Shown: positions 44,810 to 57,303, numbered from the stretch's first letter. The stretch is 64,000 nucleotides of DNA from Mytilus californianus (GCF_021869535.1 NW_026262668.1:75227558-75291557), one strand, 5' to 3'. The notes: generated from the sequence alone by a model not told the origin. Made by a program: numbers and translations.

Positions 44810-47090
44810 TTGGGGTTCTTTAATATGCTGAATCTAACCAAGTATTAAGTTTTTGGATTTTGGGCCCCGTTTTTAAATTGGTCCACATTGAGGTCCAAAG
44901 GGTCCAAATTTTAACTTTGTTTTATTTCATCAAAAATTGAATTATTGGGGTTCTTTGATATGCCGAATCTAACCGTGTATTTAGATTTTTTATTTTTGGT
45001 TCCGTTTTCAAATTGGTCTACATTAAGGTCAAAAGGGTCCAAAATTAAACTTAGTTTGATTTTTAACAAAAATTGAATTTTTAGGGTTCTTTGATATGTT
45101 GAATCTTAACATGTGTTTAGATTTTTGATTATGGGCCCAGTTTTCAAGTTGGTCCAAATCAGGGTCCAAAATTAAACTTTGTTTGATTTCAACAAAAATT
45201 GAATATATGGGGTTCTTTGATATGCTGAATCTAACCATGTATTTAGATTTTTGATTTTTGGGCCCTGTTATCAACTTTGTCCAATTGAGGTCAAAAGGGT
45301 CCAAAATTAAACTTTGTTTGATTTCATCAAAAATTGAATTCTTGGGGTTCTTTGATATGCTGAATCTAACCATGTATTTAGATTTTTTATTTGTGGACCC
45401 GCTATCAAATTGGTTCATATTGAGGTCAAAAGGGTCCAAAATTAAACTTTGTTTGATTTCATCAAAAATTGAATTATTGGGGTTCTTTGATATGCCAAAT
45501 CTAACCGTGTATTTAGATTTTTAATTTTGGGTCCCGTTTTTAAATTGGTCTACATTAAGGTCCAAAGGGTCCAAAATTAAACTTTTGTTTGATTTCAACA
45601 AAAATTGAATATATGGGGTTCTTTGATATGCTGAATCTAAACATGTATTTAGATTTTAGATTTTTGGCCCAGTTTTCAAGTTGGTCCAAATTGGGGTCCA
45701 AAATTAAACTTTGTTTGATTTCAACAAAAATTGAATATATGGGGTTCTTTGATATGCTGAATCTAACCATGTATTTAGATTTTTGATTTTTGGGCCCTGT
45801 TATCAACTTTGTCCAATTGAGGTCAAAAGGGTCCAAAATTAAACTTTGTTTGATTTCATCAAAAATTGAATTCTTGGGGTTCTTTGATATGCTGAATCTA
45901 ACCATGTATTTAGATTTTTTATTTGTGGACCCGCTATCAAATTGGTTCATATTGAGGTCAAAAGGGTCCAAAATTAAACTTTGTTTGATTTCATCAAAAA
46001 TTGAATTATTGGGGTTCTTTGATATGCCAAATCTAACCGTGTATTTAGATTTTTAATTTTGGGTCCCGTTTTTAAATTGGTCTACATTAAGGTCCAAAGG
46101 GTCCAAAATTAAACTTTTGTTTGATTTCAACAAAAATTGAATATATGGGGTTCTTTGATATGCTGAATCTGACCATGTATTTAGATTTTTTATTTGTGGG
46201 CCCGCTATCAAATTGGTTCATATTGAGGTCAAAAGGGTCCAAAATTAAACTTTGTTTGATTTCATCAAAAATTTAATTATTGGGGTTCTTTGATATGCCA
46301 AATCTAACCGTGTATTTAGATTTTTAATTTTGGGTCCTGTTTTTTAAATTGGTCCACATTAAGGTCCAAAGGGTCCAAAATTAAACTTAGTTTGATTTTA
46401 ACAAAAATTGAATTTTTGGGGTTCTTTGATATGCTGAATCTAAACATGTGTTTAGATTTTTGATTATGGGACCAGTTTTCAAGTTGGTCCAAGTTGGGGT
46501 CCAAAATTAAAACTTTGTTTGATTTCAACAAAAATTGAATATATGGGGTTCTTTGATATGCTGAATCTAAACATGTATTTAGATTTTAGATTTTTGGCCC
46601 AGTTTTCAAGTTGGTCCAAATTGGGGTCCAAAATTAAACTTTGTTTGATTTCAACAAAAATTGAATATATGGGGTTCTTTGATATGCTGAATCTTACCAT
46701 GTATTTAGATTTTTTATTTTGTGGGCCCGCTATCAAATTGGTTCATATTGAGGTCAAAAGGGTCCAAAATTAAACTTTGTTTGATTTCATCAAAAATTGA
46801 ATTATTGGGGTTCTTTGATATACCAAATCTAACCGTGTTTTTAGATTTTTAATTTTGGGTCCCGTTTTTTAAATTGGTCTACATTAAGGTCCAAAGGGTC
46901 CAAAATTAAACTTAGTTTGATTTTAACAAAAATTGAATTCTTGGGGTACTTTGATATGCTGAATCTAAACATGTGTTTAGATTTTTGATTATGGGACCAG
47001 TTTTCAAGTTTGTCCAAGTTGGGGTCCAAAATTAAACTTTGTTTGATTTCAACAAAAATTGAATATATGGGGTTCTTTGATATGCTGAAT
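44810..47090 (+). repeat. 126-bp tandem array, expanded (in A9)
   Basis: About 18 units. A block of several units is repeated (45180-45560 and 45700-46100), showing recent higher-order duplication inside the array. Confidence 0.88.
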
Positions 47091-47318
47091 CTAGTCATGT
47101 ATTTTGATTTTGGACATTGGACCATAATAGGTAAATTAAAAAAATTGAAGTTCTTAGACCACATTCTCTCTGTGTCAGAAACCTATGCTGTGTCAAATAT
47201 TTAATCACAATCCAAATTCAGAGCTGTATCAAGCTTGAATGTTGTGTCCATACTTGCCCCAACTGTTCAGGGTTCGACCTCTGCGGTCGTATCAAGCTGC
47301 GCCCAGCGAAGCATTTTA

Positions 47319-49043
47319 TTGTAACTTCCAGACATAACTTGTGTGTAAGTTTATGGATCTCTCTGACATTGTACCACAAGGTTCCATATCACAAAGGGAA
47401 TGCTGGGATTGATTTTGGGGGTAATTGCATCCAAATTTTAGGAATTAGGGTCGAAAAAGGGGTAAAAAACAAGCATTTTTCTAGTTTCATGACAATAACT
47501 TGTGTGTAAGTGTATGGATCTCTCTGATAATGTATCACAAGGTTCCATATCACAAAGGGAATGCTGGGATTGATTTTGGGGGTAATTGCCTCCAAATTTT
47601 AGGAATTGGGGGCCAAAAAGGGGCAAAAAACAAGCATTTTTCTAGTTTCATGACAATAACTTGTGTGTAAGTGTATGGATCTATATGAAATTGTACTACA
47701 AGGTTCCATATCACAAAGGGAAAGCTGGAATTGAGTTTGGGGGTAGTTGCCCAAAAATGTTTAGGAATAAGGGGCCAAAAATAAGCATTTTTCTAGTTTC
47801 CAGACAATAACTTGTGTTCAAGTGTATGGATCTCTCTGAAATTGTACTGCAAGGTACCATACCACAAAGGGAAGGCTGGGATTGAGTTTTTTTCTTTTAA
47901 AATTTTCCATTTTAAGTTGGTTATTTCTGATTTATATTTAAAAGCAAATAATAATGATATGGTAGGAGATACACACCAAACAGGATGTGTAAATTATTAT
48001 ATACATTTGTAATAAGTATTGTGCAATAGCAAGAAATTTTCAATTGCACAGTATTGCACAATAGCAAGAAATCTTCAATTGCACAGTATTGCGCAATAGC
48101 AAGAAATCTTCAATTGCACAGTATTGCGCAATAGCAAGAAATATCCAATAGCGCAATATTGCGCAATAGCAAGAAATTGTCAATTGTACAGTATTGCACA
48201 ATAGCAAGTAATATTTAATTGCACAGTATTGTGCAAAAGAAGATACTTCGTATAAATTGCTTATTTCCTGACCAATTTCAATGGGGTTTTATTCTTGAAT
48301 TCTTGGGGTTTTTTAATATGCTCAATCATACCGTGTATTAAGTTTGGATTTTGGGCCCCGTTTTTAAATTGGTCCACATTGAGGTCCAAAGGGGTTCTTT
48401 AATATGCCGAATCTAACCGTGTATTTAGATTCTTAATTTTTGGTTCCGTTTTCAAATTGGTCTACATTAAGATCCAAAGGGTCCAAAATTAAACTTAGTT
48501 TGATTTTAACAAAAATTGAATTCTTAGGGTTCTTTGATATGCTCAATCTAAAGATGTATTTAGATTTTTGAATATGGGCCCAGTTTTCAAGTTGGTCCAA
48601 ATCGGGGTCCAAAATTAAACTTTGTTTGATTTCAACAAAAATTGAATATATGGGGTTCTTTGATATGCTGAATCTAACCATGTATTTAGAATTTTGATTT
48701 TTGGGCCCTGTTATCAACTTTGTCCACATTGAGGTCAAAAGGGTCCAAAATTAAACTTTGTTTGATTTCATCAAAAATTGAATTCTTGGGGTTCTTTGAT
48801 ATGCTGAATCTAACCATGTATTTAGATTTTGGATATTGGACCATAATAGGTGAATGTCCAATTTTAAATTTTTAAGTTCTTAGACCACATTCATTCTGTG
48901 TCAGAAACCTATGCTGTGTCAATATTTAATCACAATCCAAATGCAAAGCTGTATCAAGCTTGAATGTTGTGTCCATACTTGCCCCAACTGTTCAGGGTTC
49001 GACCTCTGCGGTCATATCAAGCTGCGCCCTGCGGAGCATTTTA
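47319..49043 (+). mobile_element. Family A element, right part of split copy (A8)
   Basis: It resumes with TGTAACTTCCAGACATAACT, the sequence that normally follows AAGCATTTT in the 161-bp unit. It contains further 161-bp units, no G-run hinge (deleted at 47886), a 35-bp array (48008-48240), a short 126-bp array and the 3' end (TGCGGTCATATC, stem-loop with GCCCTGCGGAGC, ATTTTAT). Confidence 0.85.
48008..48240 (+). repeat. 35-bp satellite array (in A8)
   Basis: Seven units. One junction reads GCGCAATATTGCGCAATA, giving two overlapping palindromic half-sites. Confidence 0.9.
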
Positions 49044-49507
49044 TTATAATTTGGATATACGTTTTAGTATGTTATAAATCAAATATGAGAATTTGAGTCA
49101 AATTGGTGATCATGAATTTGGCAGCTGATGCCCCTTTAAATCCTGTTAAAAAGAATTTCTTTGAGGAGCAGATTGTCCTTTGATCTTGTTGATTCAGTTC
49201 ATAATGATAAATAGTTATTTGCAATAAATGGTTAACATGAATGAAATTTCTGTTTACTCCTCTACATCATTTTGTTCTTAAATATTCAACAAAAAGTAAG
49301 CAAATTAATACCTGTCATTTGATATTGTACTGGACTCTTGCTCCAAGATATCTACATGATATTTATAGACCAAATGTAGTATTATTTAAAGCATGGTAAT
49401 GGAAGAAATGTGATTAAATCACAAAAGGACAAAATCTGATTATGCATTCAGGGATTTTATTAATGGTTTTAAATCTGCAAAAATTATATATAGTGAAAGA
49501 AAACACC

Positions 49508-49584
49508 AGGTATACAGATGATGATTTTATTTCAAGGGACGTAATTCTGATTCCTGGTTGTAATTTGAAATCTGAATGGTATAC
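49508..49584 (+). repeat. Stem-loop motif copy 5 (GTATAC...GTATAC type)
   Basis: Outer GTATAC/GTATAC and inner TTTCAA/TTGAAA are perfect. Confidence 0.8.
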
Positions 49585-49855
49585 AAATTGTATTTGAAAT
49601 AAAGTAAAAATTGTCCATAATCTATATGGAAAATAATTATAACAAACTTCACAGTTCTCTAATAATTCAAACCCTTGTGTGTAATGTTTTAAGACCTTCA
49701 AATTTCTGGCATTCATATAAAAGATCAGAAGGTAAATTGTGCAAATCTGGCTCAATTTGAGATCTTTCCAGTAATATTTAAGTATGAGTAAAACACTTTC
49801 TAAGAACTCTGGAACTTGCAGTTAAAATCATGAAAATGAAAGCAGTACAAATGTA

Positions 49856-49931
49856 GGCATACTTATGATGATTCTATTCAAGGGACGTAATTCTGATAAC
49901 TGATTGTACTTTGAATTCTGAAATGGTATGC
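49856..49931 (+). repeat. Stem-loop motif copy 6 (GCATAC...GTATGC type)
   Basis: Outer GCATAC/GTATGC and inner ATTCAA/TTGAAT are perfect; 348 bp after copy 5. Confidence 0.8.
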
Positions 49932-50026
49932 TGTATCACTGCCTTATGGAAAATTGTCCCCACCTATAATCCAAAACAAGTATTTTTCATGGAATTTGAA
50001 TGTGATCTATTTCAGAATCATTCCCA

Positions 50027-52395
50027 ATTTTTATACGACCGCAAAAATTGAAAATTTTTTGGTCGTATATTGGTATGACGTTGGCGTAGTCGTCGTCGTC
50101 CGAAGACACATTGGTTTTCGCACTCTAACTTTAGTTTAAGTGAATGGATCTCCATGAAATTTTACCATAAGGTTCAATACTACGAAAGGAAGGTTGGGAT
50201 TGATTTTGGGGGTTATGGTACCAACAGTTAAGGAATTAGGGGCCAAAAATAAGCATTTTTGTAACTTCCAGACAATAACTTGTGTGTAAGTGTATGGATC
50301 TCTCTGACATTGTACCACAAGGTTCCATATCACAAAGGGAAGGCTGTAATTGATTTTGGGGGTAATTGCCTCAAAATTTTAGGAATTAGGGGCCAAAAAA
50401 GGGGCAAAAAACAAGCATTTTTCTAGTTTCATGACAATAACTTGTGTGTAAGTGTATGGATCTTTATGAAATTGTACTACAAGGTTCCATATCACAAAGG
50501 GAAAGCTGGAATTGAGTTTGTGGGTAATTGCCCGAAACGTTTAGGAATAGGGGGCCAAAAAGGGGCCAAAAATAAGCATTTTTCTAGTTTCCAGACAATA
50601 ACTTGTGTTCAAGTGTATGGATCTCTCTGAAATTGTACTGCAAGGTACCATACCACAAAGGGAAGGCTGGGATTGAGTTTGGGGGTGATGAATCATAAGG
50701 GGGTTCAAAAAATTTGGGGGGGGGGGATTTTTTTTTTTTCTTTTTTTTTCTTTTTTTCCTTTTTTTTTTTCTTTTAAAATTTTCCATTTTAAGTTGGTTA
50801 TTTCTGATTAATATTTAAAAGCAAATAATAATGATATGGTAGGAGATACACACCAAACAGGATGTGTAAATTATTATATAATAAGTATTGTGCAATAGCA
50901 AGAAATTTTCAATTGCACAGTATTGCACAATTGCAAGAAATCTTCAATTGCACAGTATTGCGCAATAGCAAGAAATCTTCAATTGCACAGTATTGCGCAA
51001 TAGCAAGAAATATCCAATAGCACAATATTGCGCAATAGCAAGAAATTGTCAATTGTACAGTATTGCACAATAGCAAGAAATATTCAATTGCACAGTATTG
51101 TGCAAAAGAAGATACTTCGTATAAATTGCTTATTTCTTGACCAATTTCAATGGGGTTTTATTCTTGAATTCTTGGGGTTCTTTAATATGCTGAATCTAAC
51201 CAAGTATTAAGTTTTTGGATTTTGGGCCCCGTTTTTAAATTGGTCCACATTGAGGTCCAAAGGGTCCAAAATTTAACTTTGTTTGATTTCATCAAAAATT
51301 GAATTATTGGGGTTCTTTGATATGCCGAATCTAACCGTGTATTTAGATTCTTAATTTTTGGTTCCGTTTTCAAATTGGTCTACATTAAGGTCAAAAGGGT
51401 CCAAAATTAAACTTAGTTTGATTTTAACAAAAATTGAATTTTTAGGGTTCTTTGATATGCTGAATCTAAACATGTATTTAGATTTTTGATTATGGGCCCA
51501 GTTTTCAAGTTGGTCCAAATCAGGGTCCAAAATTAAACTTTGTTTGATTTCAACAAAAATTGAATATATGGGGTTCTTTGATATGCTGAATCTAACCATG
51601 TATTTAGATTTTTGATTTTTGGGCCCCATTATCAACTTTGTCCACATTGAGGTCAAAAGGGTCCAAAATTAAACTTTGTTTGATTTCATCAAAAATTGAA
51701 TTCTTGGGGTTCTTTGATATGCTGAATCTAACCATGTATTTAGATTTTTTATTTGTGGACCCGCTATCAAATTGGTTCATATTGAGGTCAAAAGGGTCCA
51801 AAATTAAACTTTGTTTGATTTCATTAAAAATTTAATTATTGGGGTTCTTTGATATGCCAAATCTAACCGTGTATTTAGATTTTTAATTTTGGGTCCCGTT
51901 TTTAAATTGGTCTACATTAAGGTCCAAAGGGTCCAAAATTAAACTTAGTTTGATTTTAACAAAAATTGAATTTTTGGGGTTGTTTGATATGCTGAATCTA
52001 AACATGTGTTTAGATTTTTGATTATGGGACCAGTTTTCAAGTTGGTCCAAGTTGGGGTCCAAAATTAAACTTTGTTTGATTTCAACAAAAATTGAATATA
52101 TGGGGTTCTTTGATATGCTGAATCTAAACATGTATTTAGATTTTAGATTTTTGGCCCAGTTTTCAAGTTGGTCCAAATTGGGGTCCAAAATTAAACTTTG
52201 TTTGATTTCAACAAAAATTGAATATATGGGGTCCTTTGATATGCTGAATCTTACCATGTATTTAGATTTTTTATTTTGTGGGCCTGCTATCAAATTGGTT
52301 CATATTGAGGTCAAAAGGGTCCCAAATTAAACTTTGTTTGATTTCATCAAAAATTGAATTATTGGGGTTCTTTGATATGCCAAATCTAACCGTGT
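50027..52395 (+). mobile_element. Family A element, left part of split copy (A10)
   Basis: 5' TACGACCGCA at 50034; four 161-bp units; hinge (50717-50780); 35-bp array (50880-51115); 126-bp array. It breaks in the T-run of CCGTGTTTTT at 52395. The right part with the 3' end is 60755-61232. Confidence 0.85.
50880..51115 (+). repeat. 35-bp satellite array (in A10)
   Basis: Seven units in the same variant order as at 37237 and 44517, with three perfect ATTGCGCAAT sites. Confidence 0.9.
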
Positions 52396-52399
52396 TTTT

Positions 52400-53430
52400 A
52401 AAGGCAGTGCTTTAATGCCTTTCTAGCTGCGGGGTTAATCCTTCCTTCCGCGATATCCAACTTGTCTACGTGGGGGGTCATTAGACTCCAAGTAGATCCG
52501 GAAATGTTGAATTCTCTCCTCTTCTTATTGCGATATAAAATGTTTTTGGAAAATGACGCTATCAGCGGCATGTTTCCGATACCATTGACCAGAACTTACG
52601 GCAGTCGATTATTGCCTCCGCCTACCGCACTCGGTTTCATATTTACTATTTTACATACTAACTGGAATCTGCTTGTATTACGCTACACTCGAACAAAGTG
52701 TTGTAGTCGGTCGGGAACCAGTTTACATACTTTATTTTATTTACCAAAAAGATATCTTGACCTGTCCATATGTTTTTTTGTTTTTAAATGGTATTTGGAG
52801 CTATCCCTTTGTTATATTTTTCATATTTATTCGAGCTTTCACTTTTATGCACATGTCTTACAATCGTAAACAATCGGTATGTATACATGATAAATAGATC
52901 CCTTTTGTTATGGTGTTGGACTTTTTACCCTCCAATGATCAGCAATCGCTAGACAAAATAGTTCTCCTAAATAATGTCAGCCTTTCATGCCATTTCAACT
53001 TTACAATCATTAAAAAAAGTGAAAATCGGAATCATTTTGATATCCATTGGATAGAAACTGGTCTTTATCCAGATTTACGAAGATTTTAAAAATCGGAAAT
53101 TAGTAATACGGTTATACCCACGCGGTGCGTATGAATCTTTGTTTACAAAACAGGATTTCGGAACGTCTCTAGTTTTTAGATCGTAAGTCACGATAAACTC
53201 AAACTGAAAGTAAACAGTTGTTTGTAAGACGCAGGTTTACTCACCATAAACAAGCTGAAACGTTCAGTATGGCATATATTTTAGGTTAAAGACGGTCCCA
53301 TTCATTTAAAAAGCATTTTGAAAGTAGACGATGGGATTATTTCAGGTTTGGGGAACGAGTAAATTATCACAAAGTTCATTTCTTGACGACCTCATAATTT
53401 CATCATGTCGATGGTACAAATCGATTTTTG
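52400..53430. other. Left body of the 8.4-kb insert, unrecognised
   Basis: GC-richer than the surroundings near 52400-52700 (CCGCGATATCCAAC, CCGCCTACCGCACTCGG). The open frame 52462-52869 has 135 codons but no recognisable motif, and a second frame overlaps it. I cannot assign a function. Confidence 0.4.
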
Positions 53431-53436
53431 ATGTTT

Positions 53437-53525
53437 ATTATTGGTCCTCGGCCAGCAGTATTGGCCTTCCGCTTCGCCTCAGACCAATACACCCAAGACA
53501 TGGACCAATAACAAGGCCAATACAG
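53437..53525. repeat. Interleaved perfect inverted repeats
   Basis: TTATTGGTCC near 53439 pairs with GGACCAATAA near 53503, and GTATTGGCCTT near 53458 pairs with AAGGCCAATAC near 53512. The pairs cross, so only one stem at a time can form on a single strand unless a pseudoknot is made. Confidence 0.7.
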
Positions 53526-53624
53526 AAATACTTACGCAATGATATTATAGAATGACAGTATGGTTCAATAGCGGGAATCAGCCCCTCAACTACTTTTTAC
53601 ATAAATATTAACTTCTGGCTTCAA

Positions 53625-53815
53625 CGCTTTGTTCGTCTTGTCTGTAGATCTTGCTGTAGTTCCAGTTCAGCAAGCATTTTAGAGACGTATCTAGTCCATT
53701 CTCTTTTGACTTGTAATCTCTGGTGATAGATTATGCCGCTTGACATTGTATCCTTTCAAGTTTGTTTTTTTTTGTTACCGTGTAGGGGTCCCATACTATG
53801 GCTCCATATTAAATT
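53625..53815 (-). pseudogene. Non-LTR retrotransposon reverse transcriptase scrap
   Basis: On the minus strand YGAIVWDPYTVTKKNKLERI then QCQAA is followed by a stop, then ITRDYKSKE and later LNWNYS. This is the conserved WDPY...KLE-x-Q-x-x-AA segment of Jockey/CR1-like elements, which is broken in the copy at 8257-9124. Only about 60 codons remain. Confidence 0.75.
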
Positions 53816-54458
53816 ATAAGATCCATTCCTAAAGATCTAGATCATTGTTCTAACCTGACACAAATTTCAATAACTGGAATGCTACCCAAGTTGAATATAT
53901 GGTGACCCACGAGAACAGCATTATCACTATTGAAATTGTGTTTAATACCATGATTGTTCAATGTCATTAACTTAAATGGAGACAGACATTTGACCTGAAA
54001 GACATGAAAGGTGGTGTGGGAGTGCAAAATCAAAAACTAACTGACTATGATATATGGTTAAAGAATGAATATCAATTACATGGGTCAACATGGTCAAGGG
54101 CAGAGTTGTTATAAAATAACAATATGGCAGAGAAGTGGTTTCAAGTTTCATATAAAGCGACCTGACTGACATGCAATAAAAAATCGAAGGAGTATCCCTA
54201 TTTGTCTAATCTTCAAGGTGAAATAAAACTAGTAAAACAATATTATACTATTGTCTAAATATACAGAAATATAATTTGCTTCAAGTAACAGAAATAACTA
54301 GGTCACTAGTAACTTATTCAATGAGTATGTGGGGTATAAGAGCTTGCTAACAACAGGCTCTTCATAATCATTTGGTTTGAAAAGGATACTAGTAGTCTAT
54401 ATTCTTGATTTAGAAAAATGTAATTGCAAGAAAAAAATCACATTACTTAGAATACTTT

Positions 54459-54710
54459 AGATCATTCAGGTAGTCTTTATTTATATGAACAAAAGAACAG
54501 CCAGTAGTCATTGGATATTGTAGATCATTCAAATAGTCTTGACCTTTTTATTAGTACAAAAGAACAGCCAGTAGTCATTGGATATTGTTAGATCATTCCG
54601 GTAGTCTTGACCTATTTATTTATACAAAAAAAACCAGCCAGTAGTAATTGGATACTGTAGATCATTCAGGTAGTCTTGACCTATTCATTTGTACTGAAAA
54701 AACAGACACA
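54459..54710 (+). repeat. About 68-bp tandem repeat, four units
   Basis: AGATCATTC starts units at 54459, 54522, 54590 and 54659. Units share AACAGCCAGTAGTCATTGGA and TAGTCTTGACCTATT. Confidence 0.85.
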
Positions 54711-55272
54711 TATACGAATATCAATTATATGCTTACGAGACATGTTGCAATGTTAAACTTATTACGGTATGTGAAAATCAAGACTTGCATAAAAAATATC
54801 ACAATATTAGAGACAGTGGCGTCATTTTTCCTCAGAGCTTTCAGCTCTTTGATTTGTTTCATTTCATTTACATTGGGAAATAGAGAAACGATCATTGTGT
54901 TTTGTTAGTTTTGAAAACTTTTGATATATTAGTATTTTGCATTATAAGCAGTCAACCGATTGACAAACTAGAATTATTTGAATTCCGTGTGGAAAGAGCT
55001 CGGGTTAATTTCGAGTGTTATCTGCAATCTAGATGTTTATAAATCATTTCAGTCGTTGATATAATAATTAAAGGTCGACTGAACATGAATTATATTATAC
55101 AATTTAAAGCGCATTTCTGTTTATGCACGTGAACCCGTCTAACGTTATTTTCGCAGTTATATAAAGTAGCAAATTATCGTTCCTGAATAGGTGGTGCCAT
55201 GGTTGCGGATCCTGTTACTCTTCTTCCGGTTTCTGCACTGTGCAACTATTTCAGTTATATTTTTAATTAACG

Positions 55273-57021
55273 ATGCCAAGTACTTGTTGTTGTGTACCTG
55301 GATGTCATTTAAGAGGAGGACATGCATTTCCAAATGACTTAAAAAGAAGGAAAAGTTGGATCAACGCCATGGCCCATACGCAGATTGGACGAGAACACAA
55401 TGATATCGTGGAGTCCATCTCAATCAGCTGTTGTTTGCAAGGCACGTTTTACTGAAAAAGACTACGTGCAGGAAACAATTCATGGTAAAACTCTATTTTC
55501 TTTGTGAAATATATAGTTATATATGTAATCGCCATGCGAATAAACCAAAGTCTGTTTACAACCGCAATTATCGTTTTAGAATTAAAGGGGGTGGGTAATT
55601 CAAGACGTCATAATTTTTTGGATTACGATTCAATGTGATCTGTTTGAGATTTTTTGGTGATTGCTACAATTATAATGATTTCTTACAAGAGGTATATCAT
55701 ACTGAGAATTATTTTAGCAGTAATTATGCTAATGTAGTAATGACAGGAATGCATAAGCTATGCCTCATAGACTTTCTTGAAAAATATCAATGACAATGTT
55801 AACAGGAACAAAACAATGACATGCTCTCATCTATATTATAGTTATTTAGGTACAAACAATGTACGTTTGTTGCATAAGTCTCTCATTGTTTGTCCTTTGG
55901 ATTTACATAACATACATTGAATCAGGCAAACATAGTTTTATCCAGATTGTAATGAATAAATCTAGTTAATATTTCGCCAGGTAGTACAAAGTATACATTG
56001 CTAATGGAAGTTCATTTAATTATAAAAAAACTAATGTTTTATAACCTTTTTCAGGGCGCAACCCACCATACAGAGACTTAAGTCTACTGCCATTCCCAGC
56101 CTATTTTCCTGGACCAAGCAAGAGACTGAATCGTCCGCAAAAAGAAAAATCAGGGCAGTTTCCTGTGAAAACAAAAGAACTAAACTTGATGAATATTGTA
56201 GTAGAAATCTAGAGGAAAGTTTTGATTGTAAAGTTGGTTTTCCTGAAGAAGTCATTCATACTGCAGAAAGGATTTATGACTGTCCACCACCAACTGCCGA
56301 GCAAATGTTGAGCTTCACAGATGGAATTACGCAAACACCATCAATGCCTATGTTTTTAACAGAGAATTTTGAAATGAAGACACGTGACACAGCCATGCAT
56401 TTTTATACCGGTTTAGAGTTGTATACTAAATTTTTATTTGTTTTGACCACACTTGGTCCAGCAGCACATTGTTTGAGATACATATATTTTCAAATTGATA
56501 GGGTGTCAGTTGAAAATCAGTTTTTTTATGACTTTGATGAAATTGAGGCATCATACAACCAACTTTGAACTGTCTAGATTCTAGATTGAATCTAGTGTTA
56601 AGAATATTGTGTATACATGGATTGTTTTTATGTCTAAACAGTGGTGTGAGGCTAACACTTGGCCATCTAGTGGTTTAGTCAGGTATTTTTCACCATCCAA
56701 CTTCAAATTAAAGTTTCCTACGACTTGGATTATTATTGACAGCACAGAATATCCCGTGATAAAACCTAAAGCTCCTAGAGCTCAGGCAACCTTTTCATCA
56801 AATAAAAACAGAAACACTGAAAATTCTTGAATGTTCGACACCTGGTGGTTTAGTCAACTATGTCTCTATGTCACATAGAGCGAATTATTGGACTTGGCAA
56901 AACATACAAAATTCTAATAAATCCTATGAATGGAACTGAAACAAAACTTTCATCTGAAATAACATTTAGTTGTTTTATGTTGTGTTATTTTAGAACTTGT
57001 ATTGTGCCAAAGGATGCATAA
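55273..57021 (+). pseudogene. THAP-domain DDE transposase (ISL2EU/IS4EU-like), broken
   Basis: Transposase of a eukaryotic cut-and-paste element with an N-terminal THAP zinc finger, a helix-turn-helix segment and a DDE domain of the DDE_Tnp_4 type. Exon 1 (55273-55484) reads MPSTCCCVPGC, HAFPNDLKRRKSWI and, after a one-base frameshift near 55408, WSPSQSAVVCKARFTEKDY. The THAP zinc ligand His is Arg here (VCKAR). A GT-AG intron leads to exon 2 (56055 on), where another shift gives LKSTAIPSLFSWTKQE. Later come FELSR, TWIVFMSKQW, LVRYFSPSNFKLKFPTTW, IIIDSTEYPV (first catalytic Asp), KNRNT, then after a shift ILECSTPGGLVNYVS. The middle of the catalytic domain is deleted. The C-terminus HIERIIGLGKTYKIL to KDA-stop (57019-57021) is present. 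At least four frameshifts and one stop make it inactive. Family assignment is by motif memory. Confidence 0.8.
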
Positions 57022-57264
57022 ATAAAAGTGACGCAATGAATTTTGTTCTGATATATATATATTTACAATTGCATGCACATGTAATTTGTAATGCATATAA
57101 AAATAAGGAGATGTGGTATGATATTCAGTGAGTTTATCAAACTAAAGTGCATAAGAAATGGGTTTAAGCAGTTACAGGTGTAACTGTCACCGTACAATCT
57201 CCAACAATGAGAAAAACTCATACCCTGTAAAAAATTTCAGAGATCTTACAACTAAGTTTTGTTG

Positions 57265-57303
57265 TCTCACCTTGACTTTGGTGAATTTTTTATATCTGTT
57301 GAT
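57265..57303 (+). mobile_element. Family B/A mosaic element, left scrap
   Basis: ACTTTGGTGAATTTTTTATA then TCTGTTGATG matches the middle of a family B unit. The unit is cut here by the mussel repeat and resumes at 57912 with GTAAGCTCCCTTTAGAATTT. Confidence 0.6.

Larger units (their letters stand above)
43655..47318 (+). mobile_element. Family A element, complete long form nested in A8 (A9)
   Basis: TACGACCGCA at 43660 and TGCGGTCGTA at about 47282, with four 161-bp units, hinge (44353-44415), 35-bp array (44517-44752), an expanded 126-bp array (44810-47090), and the 3' stem-loop. It is near-identical to A7 outside the 126-bp array, where A9 has several extra units, including an internal duplication (45258-45524 resembles 45790-46056). 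Confidence 0.88.
49044..50026 (+). repeat. Ancestral intron unit U1 (about 0.95 kb)
   Basis: Homologous to 61233-62159 and 62160-63073 and, in part, to 39230-39720 and 41640-41990. It contains stem-loop motif copies 5 and 6, and ends at TTCCCAATTTT, where family A element A10 is inserted. Confidence 0.75.

Noticed and set aside
49414..49755. 113-codon minus-strand frame
   Set aside because: It crosses two copies of the stem-loop motif and is disrupted in the homologous units at 61.6 kb and 62.5 kb.
52462..52869. 135-codon frame in the 8.4-kb insert
   Set aside because: No recognisable motif, an overlapping frame of 74 codons, and a Phe/Tyr/Leu-rich tail typical of translated AT-rich DNA. 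Left as unrecognised.
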